From contig JAJEKV010000049.1 of the NCBI GenBank assembly GCA_021234155.1, positions 1,951,487-2,015,486 of the forward strand: a stretch of 64,000 nt of DNA, read 5' to 3'. How positions within the stretch are numbered: position 1 is the stretch's first letter; every line of letters starts with the position of its first letter. The translations under genes and the position numbers were made by a program. Source of the stretch: Isoetes taiwanensis. Its lineage: Eukaryota; Streptophyta; Lycopodiopsida; Isoetales; Isoetaceae. Of the stretch, positions 11,064-20,550 are shown one piece after another. The notes under the pieces are model-generated. The model was not told the DNA's origin. It ran no database searches and was given only the letters and a program-made list of their open reading frames with translations.

Positions 11064-11620
11064 CTATTGGGTCAAGCAGCGTCGCGGGAGGATCAACTTC
11101 CTTACTCCCCGATGATTCGGTACGCACAACTTGTTCTTATGGTATAACAAAGTTGCCTTCCTTCTTATAATGCTTGAAGGCCTCCCCGCTTTTTTATCCT
11201 GCTCTAGCTTCCTTAAAAAGGCTTGCCCATACTTCCCTCGGAATCCACATCCGTTGGCAAGGACTCTTTCAATCCTCTTACCAAAATCGCCGGATATCGC
11301 CGAAATTGCGCTGCAATGCACTCTAGTTGTCGTGGGATGCCTTGAAAGCGCATCCGCTACCACATTGAGCTTCCCGGCTTGTAGACTATATAAAGTCATA
11401 TTCTTCAAGGAACTCCATCCATCTCCGCCGCCCCAAAGTTGAGGTGTGGTTGCGAATACATATTGGAGGCTCGATGGTCGGAGATCCAATTGGAACTTCC
11501 TTCCCAAAAGGTAGTGCCTCCATATTCTTAATGCCCCGACAACCGCAAGCAACTCCTCGATCGTGGCGGGGTAGCGCCGCTCCGCGCCGCTCATCTTCCC
11601 GAATCATACGCTACCACACG
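11064..11620 (-). pseudogene. D RNase H and integrase start
   Basis: A 176-codon open stretch. It begins with RRYPATIEELLAVVGALRIW and RHYLLGRKF, the Ty3 RNase H segment with the catalytic Glu, followed by SLQYVFATTPQL. In another frame (11386-11607) DGWSSLKNMTLY is read as RRWMEFLEEYDF. KLNVVADALSRHP ends RNase H. The last third (LLYHKNKLCVPNHRGVRKLIL) leads into the integrase zinc finger. The two overlapping frames show a frameshift within the RNase H domain. Confidence 0.8.
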
Positions 11621-11719
11621 CCTTTCTTGCATAAGCAACCGCGACCAGAAGCTATCTTACCGTGACCAAGGTTACAAGCTTATCTTTCTCCGATCCAAGT
11701 AGGTTAAGATCTGGGCCAT

Positions 11720-12640
11720 TGTTAAAGCTTCCTTCAACAATTCAACCCCTTGGGCTTTGGCCAATGCTCTACCCAATCTTTCACCTTCTCTCGCCTCGGC
11801 CAGGTCAAGTTAATCCTGGCTGCTATCTTAGCAAAGTTCTTCACTAACTTCCTCAGAGTACCGCTAGGCCGAGGAAACTTCGACTTCATGCACATTCTTC
11901 GGCGCCGCCACCGAATGACGGCTTCCAATCTTTGGCGGGGTCTGTTGAGATGCCTTCTGCGGAGATCACATGACCTAGATACTCCACCTTTTTCTGTTGC
12001 GGCGGCACTCGACAACTTGGCGACAACTGGTGCCTCCTTCAACTTTCTAGCACTTTCTCAAGTGTTGTACGTGCTCTTTCAAGGATCTGCTATACACCAA
12101 AATGTCGCCAAAGAAAACAATTACAAAGGTGTCCAGAACTCCTCGAAGATATCGCTCATGAGCCTCATGAACGCTATGGGGTATTTGATAAGGAAAAGGC
12201 ATTACCGCGGAACTCATAATGCCCATACCGCTGCTCAAGGCGGGGTCTTATGGATATCTTCTTCCTTTATCCCCGATCCGATGATAACCTCGACCTTAAG
12301 TCGATTTTGAGAAGATCTTTGCTCCCCGAGCTGATCCATCAAGTCGCCCCGATCTTGGAAGCGATACTTGTTCTTAATGGTGTGCTTATTCAATTGTCTA
12401 TAGTCTATGCACATCCTCAAAGATCCGGCCCTTCTTCTTGACAAAAAGAATAGGCGCCCAAACGGCGGTAGACACTAGGTCTAATGAAACCTAGGTCGAA
12501 GCAGCCCCGTGAATCGCTTTTTTCAAACCGGACAACTCCTCGTTGTCATTCTATATGGAGCCTTACTTGTTGGCTTTGTTCCTCGGTTCGAGTGCAATCC
12601 GCGACTCAACTCCCCTATAAGGAGGGAGCCGCTTGATCTC
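11720..12640 (-). pseudogene. D reverse transcriptase, catalytic box damaged
   Basis: 12444-12235 encodes SLRMCIDYRQLNKHTIKNKY, the start of the Ty3 RT palm. 12238-12047 encodes MSSAVMPFPYQIPHSVHEAH (degraded 'VMPFGLTNAPAVFM') and then FVIVFFGDILVYSRSLKEHV. Where relatives have IDD the sequence has FGD (TTT GGC GAC), so the first catalytic Asp is lost as written. 'KEHVQHLRK' continues normally. Further thumb/connection sequence runs left to about 11720. Confidence 0.8.
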
Positions 12641-13250
12641 ATCCGAAAGAGATCATGGAACTCCGCGGATCGCTTTTAGCTACTTGCTTCGCAACTTGTC
12701 GAGCACCTTGTCTTCTTTGCTTCCTTCCGATTCTCGCTCACTAATCTCAAGCTTGAAGATGTATGCCACTTGCTCACTCTTGATGCACTTGAACAGCCGC
12801 TTAGAAGACATACACCGCATGATGGGAACAACTTCCTTACTCGTTATTTCAATGATCTTGCCGCATCGCTGGGAAGGTCACCTTCCGCTTCCCATAGCCG
12901 ATAATGGCCCCTCACTGGCCCAAGGTATTCCATTCCTATGATCGTCATACTTTCCAATGCCCATTACTTCTGCCCCTATCCGATATTAATCCTCGGTAAG
13001 TCGATGTCGGTTAATTCTCTTGCCCGCCGTCCATTTTATCGCACCACTTGCTAAAACCACGGTCCTGGCTTTGACTTTAGCGGCTTCAACTTCAACATTT
13101 GAACCATTCTCGGGGATGCAAAGTTATGGCTACTTCCCGAAGTCTATCAAGACTATGAAGGACTTAGCTTTAGCCTTCCCTACCGTGGAAATTACCTTAT
13201 ACCGCTCTCTCGCTTGCTCAGATTCTATTGCGGCAAAGATGTGACACTCA
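12641..13250 (-). pseudogene. D protease region (weak)
   Basis: The interval lies between the gag zinc-knuckle region and the RT, where Ty3 elements encode the aspartic protease. Minus-strand frames give only short coding-like words and I could not read an intact D(S/T)G active site. It is assigned mainly by position. Confidence 0.4.
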
Positions 13251-14572
13251 CCCCGGATGTAGCTGGCCTCTTTTCGCCGCCGCCGCCCGATTTTGTGGCA
13301 TCCCAACCTCCCAACTCCGCTAGAGCCGCACTCATGACATAGGGGCGCTTTGTCGTCCTATGGTTCGGCCGGAAGCACCAAGCATACCGCTTATGCACTC
13401 CCCGCTTCTTTTTCCTTTGGGCACGCTTGCAAAAAGGATTGCACCGCTTGGGAGTAGTTTGACCTCCCCGCTTGTCCTTGAAGGACACCGCTTTTCTCCC
13501 CGCCGCTTCCTCGTTCCCACCCCTCGGGGTTCTAGCTGGACTGGACGGGCTGCCTGGGCTATAGCTTCCTCGTCGCTTTGCCTTTATCCCCGAAGTACGG
13601 CCGCTTGTGCCCGCTATTCCGAGGTCCCGGACCGCAAGCTTATAGCCTTGGATTCCGCCTCCTCGAGCATCGGCCCTAGGGTTTATTGCCCCTCACAAGC
13701 TATGGATCTCCCTATTCAGCCCTCAATATAGCTTTGCACTGCATGCTTTCTCCTAACTTCTAAAGACATACAAACCTTTAGCCTCATGAATTCTCCTCAG
13801 ATATTTCTCGACGATGGTTGCCTTGCCGCAACCCGTAAAACCGCCGTGATCATGCCGGACTTATGTTCCCTTGGGACGAATAATGGCGCTTTGAAGGCTT
13901 TTTGCAAACTTTGAACTTACAAGCATCCCCGCCTGCCGCGGTGCCTTTGCATAACCCTTCCACCAAACTGCGGCCCCTTTCGCTGGCCGCTGCAACCCGC
14001 TTTTGCTTTTATCTTTCATGCTATAAGCTGCCCGCATTTGGCCATTTCTCGGTCCAGCCATGCCTCCGCCTCCAACTCGACTGCTCTCCCCCCGAGAACC
14101 GCTCCAGCTCCGGCCTTCCATACATTGCCCAAAGGCGGGAACCTACCTTCTCCGTAGTAGTCGAGGCCCCGGTGTCTCTCTTTGTCGCCCATCCGTGTTC
14201 CTCCTCGCTTCCATCCGCTCGCTCTCGAAGCCTGTTCTTCCTCTTCCTGAGTCGAATCGAAGTCCGAGCTTGAGCCGAAGATTCCGGCTGGAGGATCTCC
14301 TTCTCTTGCTCCTCTTCTTGTCTTTTCTCGCCTCCTCCGAGCTGATGCTTTATGAATCGAAAGCTGCTCAATGAACCCACTCCCGCCTTGCTGACAAGAA
14401 TGCCTTTATCCGCTCCAGGTCCGCCCCTCATTTGGGCTATTCCTCCCTCCTCGGGGGTCATGGGTTCCATATCCCTAATAGGTTCCTTTGCCGGGGTGGT
14501 CTGGGTGGGGTTTGCTCTTCTATAAGATCTCGCAGCTTGTCGCCCTCGCTTAGGCTCTAGCCGCATGCACAA
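13251..14572 (-). pseudogene. D gag (broken)
   Basis: Likely start is the ATG at 14582-14580 (MNCLCMRLEPKRGRQAARSY). The product is rich in Arg, Glu and Gln, and includes a charged stretch EKRQEEEQEKEILQ near 14330. YGRPELERF follows near 14120, and a capsid-like segment runs down to 13560. The zinc knuckle is at 13390-13330: 'WCFRPNHRTTKRPYV', where CxxCxxxHxxxxC would be expected; only the first Cys and the His are intact as written. Gag forms the particle and binds RNA. Confidence 0.6.
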
Positions 14573-14743
14573 GCAATTCATGGTTATATGATTAGTTCCT
14601 TTGTTCTCTTTGCATTGATTGTGCTTGTTGGTATAATTGTGGGGCAAAAATACATCAACAAAACATTTAAAATGCAATAGGATTTATATTCATATATCAT
14701 ATAATATTTTAGATACAAAAAGTCTCCTGGATCAAGAGTCCGA

Positions 14744-16287
14744 CTAGTCTTGAAATCGCCGCAGAAGACGGGTTGTCCTCGAAAACTTTTTACTTGGGCT
14801 GCACCCACCGCATTCCCAAGTTCCCCCGAGTATATCCTTTGTCGCTCCCCTGATGGCGGATGCTAGCTCTTCCACCCGCCTATGGGAGGTATGAGCCAGC
14901 ATCGCCAACCTACCTTTGTCGAAGGTGGGTATCGCTAAGTCAAGATGCCCAAGGCTGTTTTCCGCTTCACTAAAATGACATGGTCCACCTTTTTCTCGAT
15001 AGGCGCGGCGGCATGCCAAATCTCGAAGTGCTACCAAAGATTCGGTGACAGCCTTCCTCTCCGCAAGTGGCTGAAGCGCTTTTTAGAAATATTATTACTC
15101 TACCGCCTGTTAGGAGCCGAAGGTAATATTTGAGTGCCGCCCCTGGCATTCCTCCACGCGTCCCCCTCGAGGGCCCCCCCGTGCCTTGATGCATACCGGG
15201 TCCACGGTACTTGAACTAATTCCTTGTAGTCTTGGAAGAGCTGCTCAGACACTTGTCGTTTGTGGCTCTCCCTTGAATTTTGCTATCCGCTTCTTGTGAG
15301 GAAGAAGACTCCCCTTGCAAGCACTTTTGTTGTCTTCCCCTTATTCCCATCTGCCTCCTCGGTGCTATAAACTCCTCCTCCAGAGGGAAGTTCCTCCCGA
15401 CATCATACCTCTAATAGTGCCGTGAAGCTTCAATGTCCGAGATGGTGTGTCCTCGTGGTAAGTAGTCGCCTCGTCAGATTTGTACCGAAAATCTTCCGCT
15501 TCTTGGTCGATGAAGTCTTTTAGATCCGGCTGTTGCCGTAGGGAGGTGAAGGAGTTCATCGACGCGTAGCCTCGGCCCCTCGTGATTCGGGAGGTTTTTG
15601 ATGTCATTTAGCAGCAAGTATTCCCCGCCCTCTTGACTATGACCTGTGCTAGGCTTGTTATTCCCAGCCGGGATTGGTTGTGCAATCCTCTGGTGGTCCG
15701 CCGGCTTCGTTGGTGTGATGTCTTTGTTCCGCCTCCGGCGCTCCTCCTCCTCGGTCCACCTTCTATGTCATCCTCGCTTCCTCGCCGGAGTTTTCACTTT
15801 CTTCGGATGCTTCGCTATGGTCTCTTCAGATTCAAGCAGAGGTATGCTCGTCTGGCCGCCAAGGCCCAAGGGTGTGACTTCTAGCGCTGAATTGATGGTT
15901 CACCTATTACGCTTCGCCCTATATACTAGATATAGCGCTAAGGTCGTGGTTGTAGGAGAAGAAGACTTTGCCATTGCTTGTTAGGGTCATATAGGTCGGT
16001 AAGCTGTTGGTTCTCGCTCCTCAATGCCTTGGCAATATTGGGTACATGATCAGGGCTGTTTGCAATGCGGTCCTTGGTACAAAGTACCCTATGCATGGCG
16101 GTATCTTCTCAGAAGCTAGGGACAACTTTCTTCTTGGAATTCCTCGCAGACTTGCCGGGCGTAAAGGATTGGAGTTCGTGGTTGCTGAAAGGTCAAATTC
16201 TTTTTGAAATACTTGAATACTATATTGACATCTACTTCGCTGATGTGGGGAGGCGCTTATACCAATTGATGAAGGCTTCGTAGCCAT
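14744..16287 (-). pseudogene. minus-strand ORF remnant i, unrecognised
   Basis: An ATG at 16287 opens MATKPSSIGISASPHQRS, and coding-like but shifted frames continue to 14744. The best stretch is 15037-14744: CRRAYREKGGPCHFSEAENS, then SHRRVEELASAIRGATKDIL, helical and charged. About 110 bases upstream of the ATG the minus strand has CCCTATATATATCCCGC, a TATA-like box, and about 310 bases upstream sits hairpin repeat 1. No family recognised. It may be a gene upstream of D's gag or an accessory ORF of D. Confidence 0.35.
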
Positions 16288-16593
16288 GGCTTAAGAGCTG
16301 GCCGCCGATGTCAAACTAAACCGGGAGCCGACGACTGTTTTGAAAGATCGCTTTCAATTGCGTGAGCAGCCTGCGGGTTGAGGCTTGGGGGTTATGCGCG
16401 GGATATATATAGGGAATTTATGCCCCAAAATTTTTTAGGGTTTCTAAAACTCCCGGACATTTGGGATGAGGCTAATGTTTCTTGGTTAATTTGAGGCTCA
16501 AGTGGCTTGCCTATAGTCTTAGGGTTCTAATGCAACAAATTTTGGTCGATTTGGGTATGTCTAGCTCAAGTTATGAACTTGGGAAGTTCGGGC

Positions 16594-16663
16594 GGCTCTA
16601 AGAGTGCTGGGAGGGGTGTTAGGTTGGGACCTAACTAGGCTCTCGGGCGCACTCTTGGAGTCA
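16594..16663. repeat. nested-hairpin repeat, copy 1
   Basis: Outer arms GGCTCTAAGAGTGC (16595-16608) and GCACTCTTGGAGTC (16649-16662) pair with two mismatches, which would be G-T pairs in RNA. An inner arm GTTAGGT (16618-16624) pairs perfectly with ACCTAAC (16629-16635) around a TGGG loop. Confidence 0.85.
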
Positions 16664-16902
16664 CCGGTGAAATTACTCCAATTGTTCCCAAAACTAATAT
16701 CGTGCCTAATGAATATACACCTCTTAAACAACTATATATATTTTATTATTCAAAATTTTTATACATCGATATAATCCTCGTTAGTTACAAAAAAGTTAAT
16801 TTCCTTCTATCAGCCCCTCCGCTTGATGTACTTAGCCGGGCCTCATATCCTTTGGCTGCAGTGGTGACTCTTTTTCCATGGAGAGTGCATGCTAATGAAT
16901 CT

Positions 16903-17983
16903 TCAAAAGTGCTGTACAACCTCCATCTCGGCTAAGCTTTTGTAAAGCGAAGTAACATGTCGCTGGTTACCGCTTGTTGGGGTCGAACTCCCACAAAATT
17001 TCTGGACAAACCTCTCGAATGCTGCCTCTGGATGAGGAACTGTGAGTCCTTTGAAGTGCTTGATTTCCGCAAGGCTCGCAAAAGGGGAGTCTTGGGATCT
17101 CTTCATAGGCTTCTTTGGGGGTTCCGTAGCTCAAGTGGGGTTTGAGCTGGAATGCTTCCCGAGTTGGCCTCCCTCCTTCGACAGCTTTGACTCGTTTTCT
17201 TCGTAGTAGGCTGCGTAGTCTTCGCATCTTCTTGTATATTTTGTAACTGCTAACTCTTCTTGTACCTCCTCTCTCTGGTCCTAAGGTGTACGAGTCTCGG
17301 CGGTTTTGTTGCTTTTTCCCCCGCTGCCTTCTCTCGTGATCTAGCTTCTTTGCTTCTTGCCATATCACTAATGGTGGGGCAACGCATGGGTAGGTTAATC
17401 TGTGGTTCAACCTGTTTTGAGTTGGGCTTAGCTTCTTCCTCGCGGATTTCCTCCTGCTTCAGTGTTGAGGGTTAGGGCTGCTGTGAAGATTCCCCCCGCT
17501 CGGAAGGGTTGCCCAAGAATGCCGCTATATCGCCAGCCTCCCGACGAGGTTGGGATTGTTCGCCTTCGGTTGGCTCGCTTATAGATATGCCGAACCGAGG
17601 TTCTTCTCTTTTTTGGGGTTCTTGGGTCATTACCCTTTTTCCTTTGGGGGTCGGGGTCCTCTCGCTTTGTTCTTTTGTTCCCGCCTATTGGTCATCTTCG
17701 GTTCTCGCAACCTCCTCTTCTTCTTTCTCGCTCTCGCTTCCCTCCTTCCTCTTGGCTCTTTCTTTCTTCTTCTTGCCTTTTCCTCTTCTTCTTGGCCTTT
17801 TCTTTTTCCTCTTTGCCTTTTCCCTTTCCTCCGCCTCCTCCAAATTCCTCAGAATACCTAGGGCCTCCATGTCACCTCTTCGCTTTTCACAAGATCTTTG
17901 AGCTTCGCTCACCAAGGAAAGCACTTGGGCCGGGCCTATCTTCCTTCTTTGGCTTAAGTGGGCGTTTGTTTGGTCCTAGCCAT
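16903..17983 (-). pseudogene. minus-strand ORF remnant ii with histone H3-like N-terminus
   Basis: The ATG at 17983-17981 begins MARTKQTPT; the first seven residues equal those of histone H3 before processing (MARTKQT). A stop follows at codon 10 as written. Downstream frames are strongly charged: a Lys/Glu/Arg-rich helix at 17924-17685 (EEAEEREKAKRKKKRPRRRG), then a 147-codon stretch at 17410-16967, then FASLAEIKHFKGLTVPHPEA and AFERFVQKF at 17090-17000. A TATA-like CCCTATAAATTAC lies near 18100 on the minus strand, and hairpin repeat 2 lies about 100 bases further. It is not a histone: nothing after residue 7 matches H3. Function unknown. Confidence 0.4.
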
Positions 17984-18205
17984 TGTAACGACAAATACCG
18001 ATTTGGAGCAGGGTTTCAAAAGATCGGGCTAATGAGAAGGAGCTCGAGGAAAGACCGGAGAACCCTAAAAAATGAGCCTATGTCCCGTAATTTATAGGGT
18101 TGGATTTTTAGGGTTTGGTCGATTAATCTTCTCGGTGGTTTTGCTGGCAAAAGTCTCCCTGTCTTGGGCAAAATTGGGGTCTTGTTTGGTGCTGCTTCTT
18201 CGAAT

Positions 18206-18275
18206 GGCTCTAAGAGTGCGCGGGAGGGGTGTTAGGTTGGGACCTAACTAGGCTCTGCAAGCACTCTTGGAGTCG
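18206..18275. repeat. nested-hairpin repeat, copy 2
   Basis: Same design and nearly the same sequence as 16594-16663: outer arms ggctctaagagtgc...gcactcttggagtc, inner gttaggt-tggg-acctaac. The middle spacer differs (ctctgcaa). Confidence 0.85.
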
Positions 18276-18414
18276 CCGGCCTTCTCTCGCCCAACACACC
18301 CAATTTACACAATTTACATGTCGTTACTCCCTAATTTAAGCATTTTAAGGTGATCCTATCATTACTTTGACCCTTTTAATTTACATTTAATTTTTAAGGG
18401 TCACTTTTGGGGAT

Positions 18415-18483
18415 GACTCTAAGAGTGCGCGGGAGGGGTGTTAGGTTGGGACCTAACTATGCTTTGGCGCACTCTTGGAGTCG
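18415..18483. repeat. nested-hairpin repeat, copy 3
   Basis: Outer arms GACTCTAAGAGTGCG and CGCACTCTTGGAGTC differ from perfect pairing at one position. The inner GTTAGGT/ACCTAAC stem is intact. About 140 bases of unrelated sequence separate it from copy 2. Confidence 0.85.
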
Positions 18484-18629
18484 CTGTTCCAAAAGTGACT
18501 TGTACTTAATGTTTTTCGATGTTTTAACATACAATTCTAGCTATTTCGAACTCTTTTGATCGGGATTTCATCTTTTATCTTCCCATTTGGAGTTCCTAAG
18601 GTCAAGTTCTAGGGTTTATATGAGGTGAC

Positions 18630-18695
18630 GACTCTAAGAGCGCTGAAAGGGCCATTAGGTCTGAACCTAACATGTTCCCAAGCACTCTTGGAGTC
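18630..18695. repeat. nested-hairpin repeat, diverged copy 4
   Basis: Outer arms GACTCTAAGAGCGC and GCACTCTTGGAGTC. The inner stem has changed on both sides in a matching way: TTAGGTctGAACCTAA still folds back on itself although its loop and flanks differ from copies 1-3. This suggests the pairing matters or is maintained by the mode of spread. Confidence 0.75.
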
Positions 18696-18699
18696 ATTG

Positions 18700-20270
18700 G
18701 CCAAAAGTGCTATTTCGATTATTTATTCCATCCTACCTATGTTCTCTACTTATCTTAATCTTAGATAATTACTATCTCTACCCCAGGGAAAGAAAAATTT
18801 TTCCCGCTACTCGAGGTTTGAGGGTCCTATCAAGTTAGTACTATCGGGAGCATGGTCGCTTTGCTCTTGGTCTCCAAGAACATTGCTCGATACCACCGCG
18901 GACGCCCCCTACACGTATACGTGCACTCACCGTGATACAAACAGAGTTCATCCCCCATACCAGCTCCATGCTAATACGTGTGGCCCTCCACATGACACCG
19001 CAACCGCGGACGGGTTCCAAAGTGGGAAGAGTGGAAGGGTCATTGCACCCCGCCTCCCTCGGCCTACCTAGCCGCGAAGCGAAACATACATGTCGTAAGA
19101 GCACATACATCAACATCATATGACCATCAATAAGGATGGTCCTCCACATATCCGTGAGATAGACAAAGATCAAAGACATCACATAGGGAATCCTACCCAA
19201 GGCTCGCATCAAGGGATGACTGATGGCTTGGGTCTCCGTGAGTTCATTGCATGTAATTCATGGCAATGGATTTGGTCGGCATATGAACATGGCTTAGGGT
19301 TGTCCACTCCATCCGCCCCTCCCCGTGCACACTTTGCAGAGTAGGTGAAAAGTGTTGGGACCGATCAGAGCTCGGCCGGATGCATAGCCAAGGGGGCTAT
19401 ATCCCCGGGTTACATCTCCCCGCCCGATGGGGTGTAGGGATCTCTCCCTCCGAGATCTACATGCCGACTCAAGGTGACTAGAGGGCCACCGCCTGCATAC
19501 CCACTTGAACTCAATGGAAGGTCATATTCACCACCACTTAGTAAATGAGCCCATGCCTTGCCCACACGCAGCTGGCAAGCCATTAGACCTAGTCACAATG
19601 ATCCCCAAAGCAAAGACTAACACACCATAGGGATCGCTCAGAGTCGTAACACCTAACCTCTTTATAAGCCGCCGCCCCCCTTCACCCCACAACCGTGTGT
19701 GGCTCTTGTGCACGTGCCGCATCTACAAGGTGCTGCTAGAGAGGCTACTCTAGGAGCATCATCTACAAAGCTTTAGGTCTACCCCCCTTCCCAATACAAG
19801 GAGTTCATAGAGATACATCATCCATATACATCACGTAAGAACTAAAGAACAAGATCTAACCTACAACATAGAGTTAGGTTCTTTAGTTAGAATCTGCTAT
19901 CTAGAGGTCTCGATGGCCAATCTAATAGGCTAAACCTACTGATTCAATGACTAAAATAGGGTTTAGACTATCTAATTGGCCAAATACCTGATCCTTGAGG
20001 GGCTCCTCCCGACCGAAAGCCTCACCATCCCCGCCAAACGCCAATCTAGAGAAACCAAGGATGCAACTCTCCTAATCCGAAGTTCTGGATGCGCTTTAAT
20101 CGCTGAGGCAGCCAAAACAGAGTCCCCGAAGCCCTAAAATCGAAAAATGGGCTAGTTAGGGTTTCCTACCCTAAATAGACAAGGAGTTGGTTAGGTTTCC
20201 AATTATCCCTTTTTGGCATGTGGGATAATTGGAAATGGGCCCACTTGCCTTTAAGGGCTAGGTGGCCAAA
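18700..20270. other. unassigned stretch with a possible primer-binding site
   Basis: No coding region can be supported. At 18831-18856 'caagttagtactatcgggag' followed by 'catgg' resembles a degenerate plant retroelement primer site for initiator tRNA-Met (tggtatcagagcatgg), which would place an LTR end near 18830 in plus orientation. No matching LTR pair was found. The remainder (19340-20220) has short telomere-box-like 'agggtttag/ctaaaccct' words and no recognised motif. Confidence 0.3.
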
Positions 20271-20280
20271 TGTGCACACA

Positions 20281-20515
20281 TGGAAATGTGTGCCCACATT
20301 AATGTGTACATTGGAAAATGTGCACATTAATTGCACCTATGGGTGTGGCCCACTTGGCATGAAGTGTCCACTTGAAATGTGTGCCCACATTAATGTGTAC
20401 ATTGGAAAAATGTGCACATTAATTGCACCTATGGGTGTGGCCCACTTGGCATGAAGTGTCCACTTGGAAATGTGTGCCCACATTAATGTGTACATTGGAA
20501 AATGTGCACATTAAT
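20281..20515. repeat. tandem repeat, ~92-bp unit, about 2.6 copies
   Basis: The word gaaatgtgtgcccacatt starts at 20283, 20374 and 20467, giving periods of 91 and 93. Each unit also contains aatgtgcacattaattgcac and gggtgtggcccacttggcat. Within a unit, 'aatgtgcacatt' is a perfect palindrome. The array ends a few bases before the truncated LINE. Confidence 0.95.
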
Positions 20516-20550
20516 AGTTGCACATTTTTCTCGCAAGTTGCCCCCTAGGG

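Larger units (their letters stand above)
9640..14677 (-). mobile_element. chromovirus-type Ty3/gypsy element D (broken)
   Basis: Reading the minus strand from right to left: gag with a damaged zinc knuckle, protease, RT, RNase H, HHCC integrase, GPY/F module and chromodomain. The order and motifs are those of plant chromoviruses. No 3' LTR fits between the chromodomain end (about 9790) and the junction at 9623, so the element is truncated there. A 5' LTR could not be delimited. Every domain carries frameshifts. Confidence 0.85.

Noticed and set aside
13360..13731. 123-codon plus-strand ORF over the chromovirus gag
   Set aside because: It is the shadow of the minus-strand gag and zinc-knuckle region.
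17509..18097. Plus-strand ORFs of 103-140 codons, Phe/Leu/Ser-rich, resembling membrane proteins
   Set aside because: They are the complement of the Lys/Glu-rich minus-strand ORF ii. The hydrophobicity is an artefact of the CTT/TTC-rich strand.
18841..19212. 123-codon minus-strand ORF
   Set aside because: No recognisable words, and the overlapping plus-strand frames are equally open. It is probably chance in GC-richer DNA.
20281..20515. Possible CRISPR-like array
   Set aside because: The units are 92 bp in direct contact with no unique spacers, and the DNA is plant nuclear.
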